DNA of 64,000 bases from contig JBGAUL010000010.1 in NCBI GenBank assembly GCA_044228685.1, positions 51,988-115,987 on the forward strand, read 5' to 3'. Below are positions 17,847-26,128 of this stretch, piece by piece. How positions within the stretch are numbered: position 1 is the stretch's first letter; each line of letters begins with the position of its first letter. The notes under the pieces are model-generated. The model made no database searches and was not told where the DNA came from. It saw only the letters and a program-made list of their open reading frames with translations. Source of the stretch: JBBATK01 sp044228685 (GTDB taxonomy: Bacteria; Bacteroidota; Ignavibacteria; Kapaibacteriales; NICIL-2). The position numbers and the translations under genes are program-made.

Positions 17847-18424
17847 GTGAACGCTATACTATAAAGGACTACACCTTTCGATCACGTATCGATGCTGCTG
17901 ATATTCAGCAGCGTGTGTCTGAAGTAGCAAGGCACATTGCAGACGATTATCGCACGCTCAATCCGGTCTTTGTGGTGGTAATGAAAGGCGCAATGTTCTT
18001 TGCTGCCGATATCATCCGCGCAGCTGCGATTCCAAGTACCATCGAGAGCATTGCAGCGAAGAGTTATGGATCACAGTTGAGTTCATCAGGAACAGTGACC
18101 TTGGTTAATGCCTTGCCGGATGTGCGTGGACGTCACGTCATCCTCGTCGAAGACATTGTTGATACCGGTCTGACCCTCTCAACGATAAGCGAAGCTCTGA
18201 GTGAACAGGAACCGCTTTCAATTGCGATCGCAGCGTGCATCGTCAAACCGGAAATGTTAAAAGTTGAGTTAGAGGTGAAGTATCGCTGTTACGATCTTGA
18301 CTCTGCTTTTCTGATAGGCTACGGTCTTGACTATGCTGAGCACGGCAGGGAATTGACTTCGATTTACGAATTGGAAACGTCGTCCAATTCTGCAACTACT
18401 TCTTCGTCTCGTGCTTCTGACTAA
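17843..18424 (+). CDS. hpt: Hypoxanthine phosphoribosyltransferase
   Basis: 193 residues, type I phosphoribosyltransferase fold; salvages hypoxanthine/guanine with PRPP to IMP/GMP. The PRPP loop is VILVEDIVDTGLTLST, the flexible-loop region is AAKSYGSQLSSSGTVTL, and the base-binding C-terminus includes DLDSAFLIGYGLDY. A Ser/Thr tail extends ~14 residues past the usual end. tilS-hpt adjacency is common in many bacteria; here the overlap ATGA implies coupling to translation of an intact tilS. Confidence 0.92.
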   Translation: MSERYTIKDYTFRSRIDAADIQQRVSEVARHIADDYRTLNPVFVVVMKGAMFFAADIIRAAAIPSTIESIAAKSYGSQLSSSGTVTLVNALPDVRGRHVILVEDIVDTGLTLSTISEALSEQEPLSIAIAACIVKPEMLKVELEVKYRCYDLDSAFLIGYGLDYAEHGRELTSIYELETSSNSATTSSSRASD

Positions 18425-18490
18425 TTGCACCAAGAACATTTTACTAGTACTCGTGATTAGAGATTTTTATCATATGACTTTGCAACGACC

Positions 18491-19579
18491 ATGAAAGCGA
18501 TAGCTCTTATCATGGCCGGCGGTAGCGGTGCACAACTCTATCCCCGTAGCACAGAACAGCATCCAAAGCAGTTGATTCACCTTTTGGGTGAAGGTACGAT
18601 GATTCAGAATACAGTGGCGCGACTCATGCCGCTGTTTGATGCCAAGGATATTTACATCGTTACTACCGATCAGCTGGCTCCTCTTGTGAAAGATCAACTA
18701 CCGGTAATCCCTGCGCACAACATTATCATGGAGCCATTTCGACGCAACACGGCTCCGTCGTTGGCATTAGCAAACATCCTCTTGCAGCACGAGCACTCAA
18801 GCGAGACAGTTGTTGTGGCCTTGCCATCTGACCACGTGGTGCACAACATCGGCGAATTTCATGCAAGTATTGAAACAGCTATTCAGGCGGCGTATGAAAC
18901 CAAAGGCATAGTGACTATTGGCTTGGAGCCGAGCCGTCCGGAAAGTGGCTTCGGGTACTTGCAAATCGGAGATGCCGTCGTTGGTCTCAGCGGTACCGAA
19001 AAGAACACCGTTCGCTCGGTCAGCATCTTCGCTGAAAAACCGGACGTCGCAACAGCCGAGAGATTTATCGATGCTGGCGACTTCCTCTGGAACAGCGGGA
19101 TATTCGTGTATCGCATCGATACATTTGACGAGGAATTTCATACATACCTACCCGATCATGCGCCGCTCTTCGATCCCTTGAAGAGTCCCTTATCGGTTGA
19201 GGCATTCAACGACATTTTGCGAAGCGCGTACAAACAAATTCGTCCGATCTCCATGGACTACGGTATCATGGAAAAGTCGCGCCGAGTTTACTGCGTTCAC
19301 GCCAACTTTGAGTGGAGTGATGTGGGAACCTGGGACGAAGTCTATCGTCTGAGTAAAAAGGACTCACGTAAGAACGTTCTTGAAGGAGACGTATTCACCG
19401 TGCGCACTAAAGGTTGTTTAGTGAGCAGTTACGGCAAGGTTGTTGGCTTGGTTGGCGTAGAGGACTTGGTCGTTGTCGACTCCGACAACTTGCTTCTCAT
19501 TTGTAAGAGAAGCGACACTACTTCAGTGACAGAACTCGTGGATCTATTACGTCGCAAGCAAATCAATAAGTTGATGTAA
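18491..19579 (+). CDS. manC: Mannose-1-phosphate guanylyltransferase
   Basis: 362 residues, GT-A nucleotidyltransferase fold; makes GDP-mannose for surface glycans. Family features: start MKAIALIMAGGSGAQLYPRS with HPKQL, PFRRNTAPSLALA, VALPSDHVV, GYLQIG, FAEKPDVATAERF, FLWNSGIFVYR, MDYGIMEKS, FEWSDVGTWDEVY. It lacks the C-terminal phosphomannose isomerase domain. The signature GGxGxR reads GGSGAQ, with Gln15 where the catalytic/pyrophosphate-binding Arg is expected. A bidirectional terminator follows. Confidence 0.88.
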   Translation: MKAIALIMAGGSGAQLYPRSTEQHPKQLIHLLGEGTMIQNTVARLMPLFDAKDIYIVTTDQLAPLVKDQLPVIPAHNIIMEPFRRNTAPSLALANILLQHEHSSETVVVALPSDHVVHNIGEFHASIETAIQAAYETKGIVTIGLEPSRPESGFGYLQIGDAVVGLSGTEKNTVRSVSIFAEKPDVATAERFIDAGDFLWNSGIFVYRIDTFDEEFHTYLPDHAPLFDPLKSPLSVEAFNDILRSAYKQIRPISMDYGIMEKSRRVYCVHANFEWSDVGTWDEVYRLSKKDSRKNVLEGDVFTVRTKGCLVSSYGKVVGLVGVEDLVVVDSDNLLLICKRSDTTSVTELVDLLRRKQINKLM

Positions 19580-19632
19580 GATCGATGAGTCGCAAGAATA
19601 TGATCTCGTGAATTTGAAATATCTCAGACAAC

Positions 19633-19666
19633 AAAAAAGCCCAGACAAATCGTCCGGGCTTTTTTG
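19633..19666. terminator. Bidirectional terminator between manC and nuoL
   Basis: A/T-flanked hairpin AAAAAAGCCC-A-GAC / GTC-C-GGGCTTTTTT with a five-base loop (AAATC). The symmetric A and T runs serve both convergent genes. Confidence 0.88.
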
Positions 19667-19725
19667 TTTTGTCGTTGTTGCTATGAGTCCGTAGCAGACT
19701 CAGCTTCAACTATTTGCGTGCTGCG

Positions 19726-21705
19726 TCAGTGTCCGAAGACCATGAATCCGATTATCGCAACAATTCCCACCATCATCATAACAGCGTAATTCTGTACAAC
19801 GCCCGTTTGAATGTGACGCAGACGTTGCGCGATAGCTTCGATCAATTGCGCTGTGCCATTGACGATACCATCGACAATCTTCACATCAAAGATCTTCCAG
19901 AGGAAGGAGTTTGAAAGTGCAAAGGTGCTGTTGACAAAGAGCGTTTGATAAACTTCGTCTAGATAATACTTGTTCCAGAGCAGCGCATACACACCCTTTG
20001 CTTTGGACGCAATGTTATCCGGAGTTTCAGTATGCTTACGATAGAAGCTGCGTGCGATGAAGATACCAACGATCGCAATCACCAATGAGCCTGCCATCAA
20101 TGCGTATTCAATTGACTCAACTGCATGTGACTCAGGACGGTGCATGATTTCCTGCGCTTGCGCAAAAACCGGTTCGAGCCAGTGTTCAAGCAAGTTGGGG
20201 ATAGAAGCTCCACCAGGGATGATTGCTGCTACTGAAGCAGGTACTCCAAGGAAACCACCGAAGACGGATAGCACTGCCAGCACCATCAGCGGAATCGTCA
20301 TTGTTAGAGGTGACTCATGCGGATGATGGTGGTGTGCATCGAATCGCTCAGTGCCGTGGAAAGTCAGGTAGTACAGACGGAACATGTAGAATGCCGTGCA
20401 GAATGCCGCAGCAACACCAATAACCCACATGTAAGGTTGTCCGTTGTGGAATGCGTTCCACAGAATCTCATCCTTCGAGAAGAAGCCGGCAAAAGGGAAG
20501 ATACCTGCAATCGCCAGCGTACCTAAAAGGAAGGTCAAGTGGGTTTGCGGCATGTACTTTTTCAAACCACCCATCTTCTGAATATCCTGTTCATGGTGCA
20601 TACCGTGAATAACGGAACCGGCGCCCAAGAACAACAGCGCTTTGAAAAAGGCGTGAGTCATTACGTGAAATACACCGGCGGTAAACGCGCCAACGCCTAA
20701 GGCGATGAACATGAATCCGAGCTGAGAAACTGTCGAATAGGCGAGAACTTTCTTGATATCATTTTGAACCAAACCAACAGTAGCTGCAAGGAAGGCGGTT
20801 GCCAATCCCACTGCTGCGACAACTGACATTGCCGTTGGTGACAATGCGAAGAGCACGTTGGTTCTAGCAATGAGGAAGATACCCGAAGTAACCATGGTTG
20901 CGGCGTGGATCAACGCGCTCACCGGTGTCGGACCCGCCATAGCATCCGGCAACCAAACGGCTAGCGGAATTTGTGCGGACTTTCCGGTGCATCCAAGGAA
21001 GAGTGCGAGAGCAATGAGTGTGACCGGTATTGATGTAGCGTCAGCTGCCATAGAAGCAGAAATCGCCGACATTGACTTATCATAATCCAAAGTGCCTGTT
21101 TTGAGGAAGATCAAGAAGATTGCAATCAACATTCCAAAGTCGCCGATACGATTGACGATGAATGCCTTTTTAGCCGCATCACCTGTCCACACAATATTCG
21201 ACCCGGCGAACTTCTGATCATACCAAAAACCGATGAGCAAGTAAGAGCAGAGTCCAACACCTTCCCAACCCAAAAATGTTACGAGGAAATTGTTTGCCAG
21301 AACGAGGTTCAACATCATGAACACAAAGAGGTTCAGATAGGCAAAGAAGCGAGGGAATCCTTTGTCTCCATGCATATATCCAATGCTGTAGACGTGAATC
21401 AAGAAACCAACGCCGGTAATGACTAGAGTAAAGAGGATTGAGAGCTGATCAACGCGATACGCTAACTCAGCGCTGAAGCTTCCTGCTTGAATCCAGGTGA
21501 AAACATGCTCGACAACATGACGTTCTTCCGAAGGAAGAGACACCAAGTGCATGAAGAGACGCAGCGCGAGAATGAAAGAAAGTCCGATAACGCCTGCCCC
21601 AACAATACCAACCGCTCGCTCACTGCCAAGGCGCTTGCCAAAGAGACCAGTGATAAAGAAACCGATAAGCGGAAGGAGCGGAATAAAATAAACGTGGTCT
21701 ATCAT
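19726..21705 (-). CDS. nuoL: NADH-quinone oxidoreductase subunit L
   Basis: 659 residues, about 16 membrane helices, including the antiporter-like core (FLGWEGVGLCSYLLIGFWY, MAGPTPVSALIHAATMVTSG, NDIKKVLAYSTVSQLGFM, FFKALLFLGAGSVIHG) and a C-terminal segment compatible with the NuoL lateral helix. It is the distal proton-pumping subunit of complex I. Unusually, nuoK, nuoM and nuoN are not adjacent: the gene ends at a terminator and is preceded by a small membrane-protein gene. MrpA- or DabB-like homologues were considered, but the length and end fit NuoL better. Confidence 0.9.
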   Translation of the reverse strand: MIDHVYFIPLLPLIGFFITGLFGKRLGSERAVGIVGAGVIGLSFILALRLFMHLVSLPSEERHVVEHVFTWIQAGSFSAELAYRVDQLSILFTLVITGVGFLIHVYSIGYMHGDKGFPRFFAYLNLFVFMMLNLVLANNFLVTFLGWEGVGLCSYLLIGFWYDQKFAGSNIVWTGDAAKKAFIVNRIGDFGMLIAIFLIFLKTGTLDYDKSMSAISASMAADATSIPVTLIALALFLGCTGKSAQIPLAVWLPDAMAGPTPVSALIHAATMVTSGIFLIARTNVLFALSPTAMSVVAAVGLATAFLAATVGLVQNDIKKVLAYSTVSQLGFMFIALGVGAFTAGVFHVMTHAFFKALLFLGAGSVIHGMHHEQDIQKMGGLKKYMPQTHLTFLLGTLAIAGIFPFAGFFSKDEILWNAFHNGQPYMWVIGVAAAFCTAFYMFRLYYLTFHGTERFDAHHHHPHESPLTMTIPLMVLAVLSVFGGFLGVPASVAAIIPGGASIPNLLEHWLEPVFAQAQEIMHRPESHAVESIEYALMAGSLVIAIVGIFIARSFYRKHTETPDNIASKAKGVYALLWNKYYLDEVYQTLFVNSTFALSNSFLWKIFDVKIVDGIVNGTAQLIEAIAQRLRHIQTGVVQNYAVMMMVGIVAIIGFMVFGH

Positions 21706-21858
21706 GATGTGCTCAGTTGAAAAGTCGTCCTATGAATTCCCCAAATGCCCGTACACTGTCGTTCAGATAATGATCTGTCTAAGCTTTACCAATGCTCTGC
21801 CTTTGATTTCGCAATTCATTGATGCAACAACATTCAATTCGAATGCTGTAAGCTTAGC

Positions 21859-22161
21859 TTACTTACCTGCTGCGTGAAAAATCCACACATTGAACATCAG
21901 CAGAATTCCGATTGCTGCCAGAACAAAACCGACATAAGTAGCTGCGCGACCGCCCTTTTCCTCAGGAACGAGAGTGCTGCTGCCACCAATCAAAATGCCG
22001 CAAACGGCGAAGATGAACATCATTGCCCAAGCCGGAAGTGTAATGACGTGATCTTGCATGAGCTTGTTTACCAATGCAAATCCACCGACGACTGAAAGCA
22101 AAAGAACGAGTTTGCCGATCAACGATGGGCGAGATGGTGCTGCGTGTTCAGCAGTGTGCAT
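21859..22161 (-). CDS. Small membrane protein, unknown function
   Basis: 100 residues with three predicted membrane segments (about 16-34, 42-60 and 75-95) joined by short loops; the second loop is STLVPEEKGGRAATY. A strong Shine-Dalgarno (GGAGG, eight nt before ATG 22161) supports it as a real gene. It lies 150 bp upstream of nuoL on the same strand. Length and helix count mimic NuoK, but NuoK's buried glutamates are absent, so I do not assign it to complex I. Confidence 0.7.
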   Translation of the reverse strand: MHTAEHAAPSRPSLIGKLVLLLSVVGGFALVNKLMQDHVITLPAWAMMFIFAVCGILIGGSSTLVPEEKGGRAATYVGFVLAAIGILLMFNVWIFHAAGK

Positions 22162-22235
22162 GTGCTATCCTCCAAGTTTCAAAACGTGAAATTTCAAGAC
22201 GAACAAGTCTTCAGTGCTTGCTCGGACCTAATTCT

Positions 22236-23141
22236 TTATTTCGCATAAACGTCGTCAAACATCAAACGCTCTACAGCCAGTTCGATGTTATGGAACGAAA
22301 TGCGCATTGTCTCATCCACTACCATCATGCAATTGCGCTCAACCTTCATCCAATCGCTGCGGCGAGCAGTGATAGGTTCTGAAGCAACAAGGACGGTAGT
22401 CGGACGCTTGCCTTCAGCTGCATCAATTACACAACCATCTACGCTTGAGTTGTAGCGTGCGCCAAATGCGTAATAGAGCGATGCCGGTTGAACGTCCGGA
22501 TTTGTAGTGTAGCGAACGGCGATCAAACTCGTTCCGTTCGTTACACAAAGATTTAAGTATGAATGCTGCTTGATTTCGCAATCCACAAGAAGCTCACTGA
22601 GGTCGTCGAGTGCTTTGTTCATGGCATAAACCATGTCGTCGCAGCTCACGTCGCCGTAGGGATCTTCAATGTGATTCAAGAACAGCCCGAATATGTGCTC
22701 GGAGTCGGTTGAACCCATGATAGCGTCATATGCAGTATCCTTCAGCGAACGAAGGAGTTTACGACGGATGTCTTTAAATCCTAACACCATTCCGTTGTGC
22801 ATGAACATAAGCTTACCGCACATGAAAGGGTGTGAGTTCACTTCTTCAACGGTCATACCCGGAGATGCTGCACGAATGTGCATGAACATCATTGGGGAGT
22901 AGATCTTGCGTGCGAGATTCTTAAGGTTTGCGTCGCTCCAAGCCGGTTTGATCGAACGAAAAACACATGGTTCGTTATCGATTGTCGGCGCATACCATCC
23001 TATGCCGAAGCCGTCGCCATTGACCGCAACAGACATCTCGCCTGCGTTGATACTCTGGGCGGTTATAAGCGAATATTTGGGTTTATACAGCAGGTCATCC
23101 GCGACTATCGGAGGTCCGCTGTATGCGACGAATCTGCACAT
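22236..23141 (-). CDS. Class II glutamine amidotransferase (EgtC/YafJ-like)
   Basis: About 301 residues from ATG 23141; this start puts Cys at position 2 (MCRFVAYSGPPI), the N-terminal nucleophile exposed after Met removal. The 15-residue in-frame extension upstream would bury it. Other Ntn motifs: GDGFGIGWYAP, FMHIRAASPG, NSHPFMCGKLMFMHNGMV, GSTDSEHIFGLFL. It is a stand-alone glutaminase/amidase domain without a synthase partner. EgtC acts in ergothioneine synthesis, but no egt genes are near, so the substrate is open. Confidence 0.87.
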   Translation of the reverse strand: MCRFVAYSGPPIVADDLLYKPKYSLITAQSINAGEMSVAVNGDGFGIGWYAPTIDNEPCVFRSIKPAWSDANLKNLARKIYSPMMFMHIRAASPGMTVEEVNSHPFMCGKLMFMHNGMVLGFKDIRRKLLRSLKDTAYDAIMGSTDSEHIFGLFLNHIEDPYGDVSCDDMVYAMNKALDDLSELLVDCEIKQHSYLNLCVTNGTSLIAVRYTTNPDVQPASLYYAFGARYNSSVDGCVIDAAEGKRPTTVLVASEPITARRSDWMKVERNCMMVVDETMRISFHNIELAVERLMFDDVYAK

Positions 23142-23344
23142 AGACGAAAAAGCAATTATAGGCACCGAAAATACGAAAGGGGGCACACCTGAACAACCAA
23201 TGTGGGGAGTGTTGAAAAGAGATTGGATTGGACTTCGGCGGAGCTCGACAAGGATAAAAATGTCGTTTTTGAAAGGATTTTGGCTAAAAGCAGCTATTCG
23301 CGTCTGAGCGGAACCACGATAGTGACTGTCATGTATTTTGCATT

Positions 23345-24901
23345 ATGACCCGTCCGCGTGTTTCCCTTGACCGTACACTCCTGGTTTTGCTCTTGTTGGG
23401 CTGCATCGGACTGTGTCTGCGTCCGGCTGCGCTTGTGCCGGATCATCCCTTTACAGAGGACGGATATTATGCCATGAACGTGGCCCGAAATGTAGCCCAA
23501 GGTCATGGATTTAGTGTCGACGGAGTTCATCCTACCAGCGGTTTTCAACCTCTTTTTGTGTGTCTGAGTGTAGTAGTTTTTTGGATCTGTGGTCCTGACA
23601 ATATTCTCGCATTGAGAGCTGAACTGCTACTTCAAGCCTGCATCTTCTTGCTTTCCGCCTTGGTTTTTGCTCGATGTATGAGCTTAAGTCTGGGTGATAA
23701 TCTGACTAAAGCTCCGGGCGACGATCGCTTCTCCGAACGAAACCTCCTATTTGTACTCTTGTTCCTGAGCGCTCAATTGTTCGTAGCCGAGTTCTTTAAC
23801 GGACTGGAAACCGGTCTCTCGATACTCGGCTTGCTAACATTATGGCTCACAATGCTGCGCTTTGATTTTGAACATGCGGCAGGATTGTGGAGAATGGGAC
23901 TTGTACTCGGACTCTGTGTCTTGATTCGTGTTGATGCCGTCTTTCTCTGTGCCGCATTTGCACTCACCGTTCCTGCTTACCTAAGCGTAAACTGGTTTGT
24001 TAGAATCCGAAGCATAGGCGTTGTTGCACTTGTTGCCTTTCTTGTTTCTTCTCCTTGGTGGCTGTACAACATCATCTACTTCCACACCATCATGCCAAGC
24101 GGCGCTACCGCACAACAGTTATTTACGATCGATAGCGATCGTTGGCAAAAGGCAATTGAAGCACTTTTGGTCAATCTGTTGCCGCATAGTTATGCGTGGG
24201 ATAGAATTCTCGGAGGATGGGACGGCGTCGCGGTGCGCGTCGCTGCGCTGTTCTTTGGATACGTCTTTTGGAGGTGGTTGCAGAAGCGCGGATCTTCCCT
24301 CAGACTCAATGAGCAAGCTCAGTTGTTCCTGAGAATCATACTCATCTTCAGTCTCGAGCTGTTCGTTTGGTACAGTCTATCGAGTTGGGCTTCTCACTTT
24401 TACCTGCGCTACTACGTACCGGCATCAATACTTGGAATGAGCCTTAGTGCAGTGTTGTTAGCTCAATGCTTCATGGCGATTCGAAGATTTAGTCTCTGGA
24501 CCGTGCGCCTGACTAGTCTGGCGGCTCTGGTTGCACTTGTTCTTCAGATCGTGAGTTTTAATCATAGGGGAAGTCCTTACTACCATTCCATGCTTTCACT
24601 TGTCGAGCACACTGTTCCCCAAGGTGCTTACGTCGGTTCACGTCAAAGTGGAACGCTTGGTTTCTTTCGTGAACACGTTGTCAATCTTGATGGAAAAGTG
24701 AATTCAGAGGTCCTTCCGTACCAGGGTCGAGTTTCTGAGTATCTTGAAAATCACTCGATTGAATGGTTCTGCGATTGGCCTGAGTATGCAACCTTATGTC
24801 TTGGTCCACAGCCCGAATTGAATGGTTGGTATAAAGTCGCTGAATCAAGATTTCAATCCAAAGTTTTTGTTGTGTATCACAAACAATACACAACGCGATA
24901 G
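23345..24901 (+). CDS. GT-C-like integral membrane glycosyltransferase
   Basis: 518 residues with about ten hydrophobic helices and a periplasmic C-terminal domain. The first periplasmic loop contains the acidic pair in HPFTEDGYYAMNVARN, the hallmark of GT-C enzymes of the ArnT/PMT type that use polyprenyl-phosphate sugars; HGFSVDGVHPTSGFQPL follows. Donor and acceptor are not evident. Stand-alone gene, divergent from the amidotransferase. Confidence 0.7.
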   Translation: MTRPRVSLDRTLLVLLLLGCIGLCLRPAALVPDHPFTEDGYYAMNVARNVAQGHGFSVDGVHPTSGFQPLFVCLSVVVFWICGPDNILALRAELLLQACIFLLSALVFARCMSLSLGDNLTKAPGDDRFSERNLLFVLLFLSAQLFVAEFFNGLETGLSILGLLTLWLTMLRFDFEHAAGLWRMGLVLGLCVLIRVDAVFLCAAFALTVPAYLSVNWFVRIRSIGVVALVAFLVSSPWWLYNIIYFHTIMPSGATAQQLFTIDSDRWQKAIEALLVNLLPHSYAWDRILGGWDGVAVRVAALFFGYVFWRWLQKRGSSLRLNEQAQLFLRIILIFSLELFVWYSLSSWASHFYLRYYVPASILGMSLSAVLLAQCFMAIRRFSLWTVRLTSLAALVALVLQIVSFNHRGSPYYHSMLSLVEHTVPQGAYVGSRQSGTLGFFREHVVNLDGKVNSEVLPYQGRVSEYLENHSIEWFCDWPEYATLCLGPQPELNGWYKVAESRFQSKVFVVYHKQYTTR

Positions 24902-24970
24902 AATATCATCCTCACTCCTAATGTTCTTAGGCGTTGTCTTCAGTTCTTAACTATACACATCCAAACTGTT

Positions 24971-25315
24971 ATGAAAACACTATACGCACTTATTTGGCGC
25001 TCAAACGAAGCGGACGATGAGATTGAAAGTGGGGAACAATCAAAGGTTCAGGCTGAATTCGAAGCGCGTATTCCTCGCTTGATGATCTGGTTGAAAGCAC
25101 TGTACAAAGCCGGACACCTCGTGGCTTGCGGCGGTGGAGGATTTGAGCATCACTCCGGTGGACTAACAATCATACAAGCAGAGAGTGTAGAACAGGCTGT
25201 AGAGCTTTCGAAGGGAAGTCCTATGAACGAAATCGGTACAACGGACATCATGATATGGGATGTGTTCTATGCACACCTGGTTCATGAAGATCTGGTCGCA
25301 CGCTTGGAGGACTAA
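24971..25315 (+). CDS. YCII-related domain protein
   Basis: 114 residues, a ferredoxin-like alpha/beta fold of the YCII/DGPF kind: strand TLYALIWRS, a long helix with RLMIWLKALYKAGHLVACGG, strand GGLTIIQAESVEQAVELSKG and SPMNEIGTTDIMIWDVF. Members are small uncharacterised enzymes or sensors. It is co-transcribed with the PaiB-like gene, whose GTG start is 2 nt past this stop and whose Shine-Dalgarno lies inside this gene. Confidence 0.75.
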   Translation: MKTLYALIWRSNEADDEIESGEQSKVQAEFEARIPRLMIWLKALYKAGHLVACGGGGFEHHSGGLTIIQAESVEQAVELSKGSPMNEIGTTDIMIWDVFYAHLVHEDLVARLED

Positions 25316-25316
25316 G

Positions 25317-25937
25317 GTGTACAATCCCAGTTCGTTCAGCATAGACGATCCAAATTTGATTCTCGCCTTGCTTCGCGAGCAAAGTTTTGGAGCATTCGTG
25401 TCGCACAACAACGAAAAGGGCATAGAGGTTTCTCATCTGCCTTTCATCGTCGATAACGAGTGTACTACGATTCGCTCTCACCTAGCCCGCGCCAATAAAC
25501 AATGGAAAAGCATGGAGGAGGGCGAAGTGCTGCTCATAGTTCAAGGTGCTCACCGTTACATTTCCTCCTTGTGGTACAAGGATCCCGACCAAGTCTCCAC
25601 CTGGAACTATGCCGTAGTGCATGTGCATGGCACCGTCCGCATCACGCACGATGAAGACGAGCTCTTCAACATCGTTCGTGATTTGAATATGTTCTTCGAT
25701 GCTGAGCCTGGTGTCGATAAGCTCAAGACTATGAGTAGCGAAGTCCGCTCGAATTTGATCAAAGCAATTGTTGGATTTGAGCTCAGCATCACAAAGATTG
25801 AAGCAAAGTGTAAGATGAGTCAGAATAGGCGTCAAGATGAAAGAGATCAGGTCTTAATCGGTCTCGACGCTGCACCGGACCACGCAGCTAAAGAAGTAGC
25901 CGGACTTGTTCGTTTGCTCAATCGGCAAATAGAGTAG
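25317..25937 (+). CDS. PaiB-like FMN-binding protein (negative transcriptional regulator family)
   Basis: 206 residues from GTG 25317. This start is chosen because GGAGG lies six nt upstream (25306-25310) and the protein then begins (M)YNPSSFSIDDP, as PaiB proteins do; the frame open from 25260 overlaps the preceding gene. Family motifs: GAFVSHNNEKGIEVSHLPF, RSHLARANKQW, YISSLWYKDPDQVSTWNY, VHVHGTV. The split beta-barrel binds flavin. Bacillus PaiB affects sporulation and protease genes, but the biochemical role is unresolved. Confidence 0.83.
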   Translation: MYNPSSFSIDDPNLILALLREQSFGAFVSHNNEKGIEVSHLPFIVDNECTTIRSHLARANKQWKSMEEGEVLLIVQGAHRYISSLWYKDPDQVSTWNYAVVHVHGTVRITHDEDELFNIVRDLNMFFDAEPGVDKLKTMSSEVRSNLIKAIVGFELSITKIEAKCKMSQNRRQDERDQVLIGLDAAPDHAAKEVAGLVRLLNRQIE

Positions 25938-25983
25938 TTCTTTGGAATTCACTTGCTAGGTCATTTATCACTCATCAATTACT

Positions 25984-25999
25984 TGACGAATCTTCGTCA
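25984..25999. promoter_or_regulatory. Inverted repeat upstream of a secreted-protein gene
   Basis: TGACGAA-TC-TTCGTCA is a perfect 7-2-7 palindrome, 129 bp before the start of the 26129 gene. It overlaps a TTGACG that could be a -35 box. It lacks a T tail, so an operator is more likely than a terminator, but neither is proven. Confidence 0.35.
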
Positions 26000-26128
26000 C
26001 TTTACACTTAACACTACTAAGTCTGTTATTTAACTCTCGATTAACAGGTCTCCTTATAGTTTGGCTTCGTGCTTGTTCACAGCACTCAACAGTCGAACTC
26101 TAACTCTACACACCTTTAGGAGAAAGCT

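Noticed and set aside
21859..22161. Small three-helix protein as NuoK
   Set aside because: Length fits but the two conserved membrane glutamates are missing.
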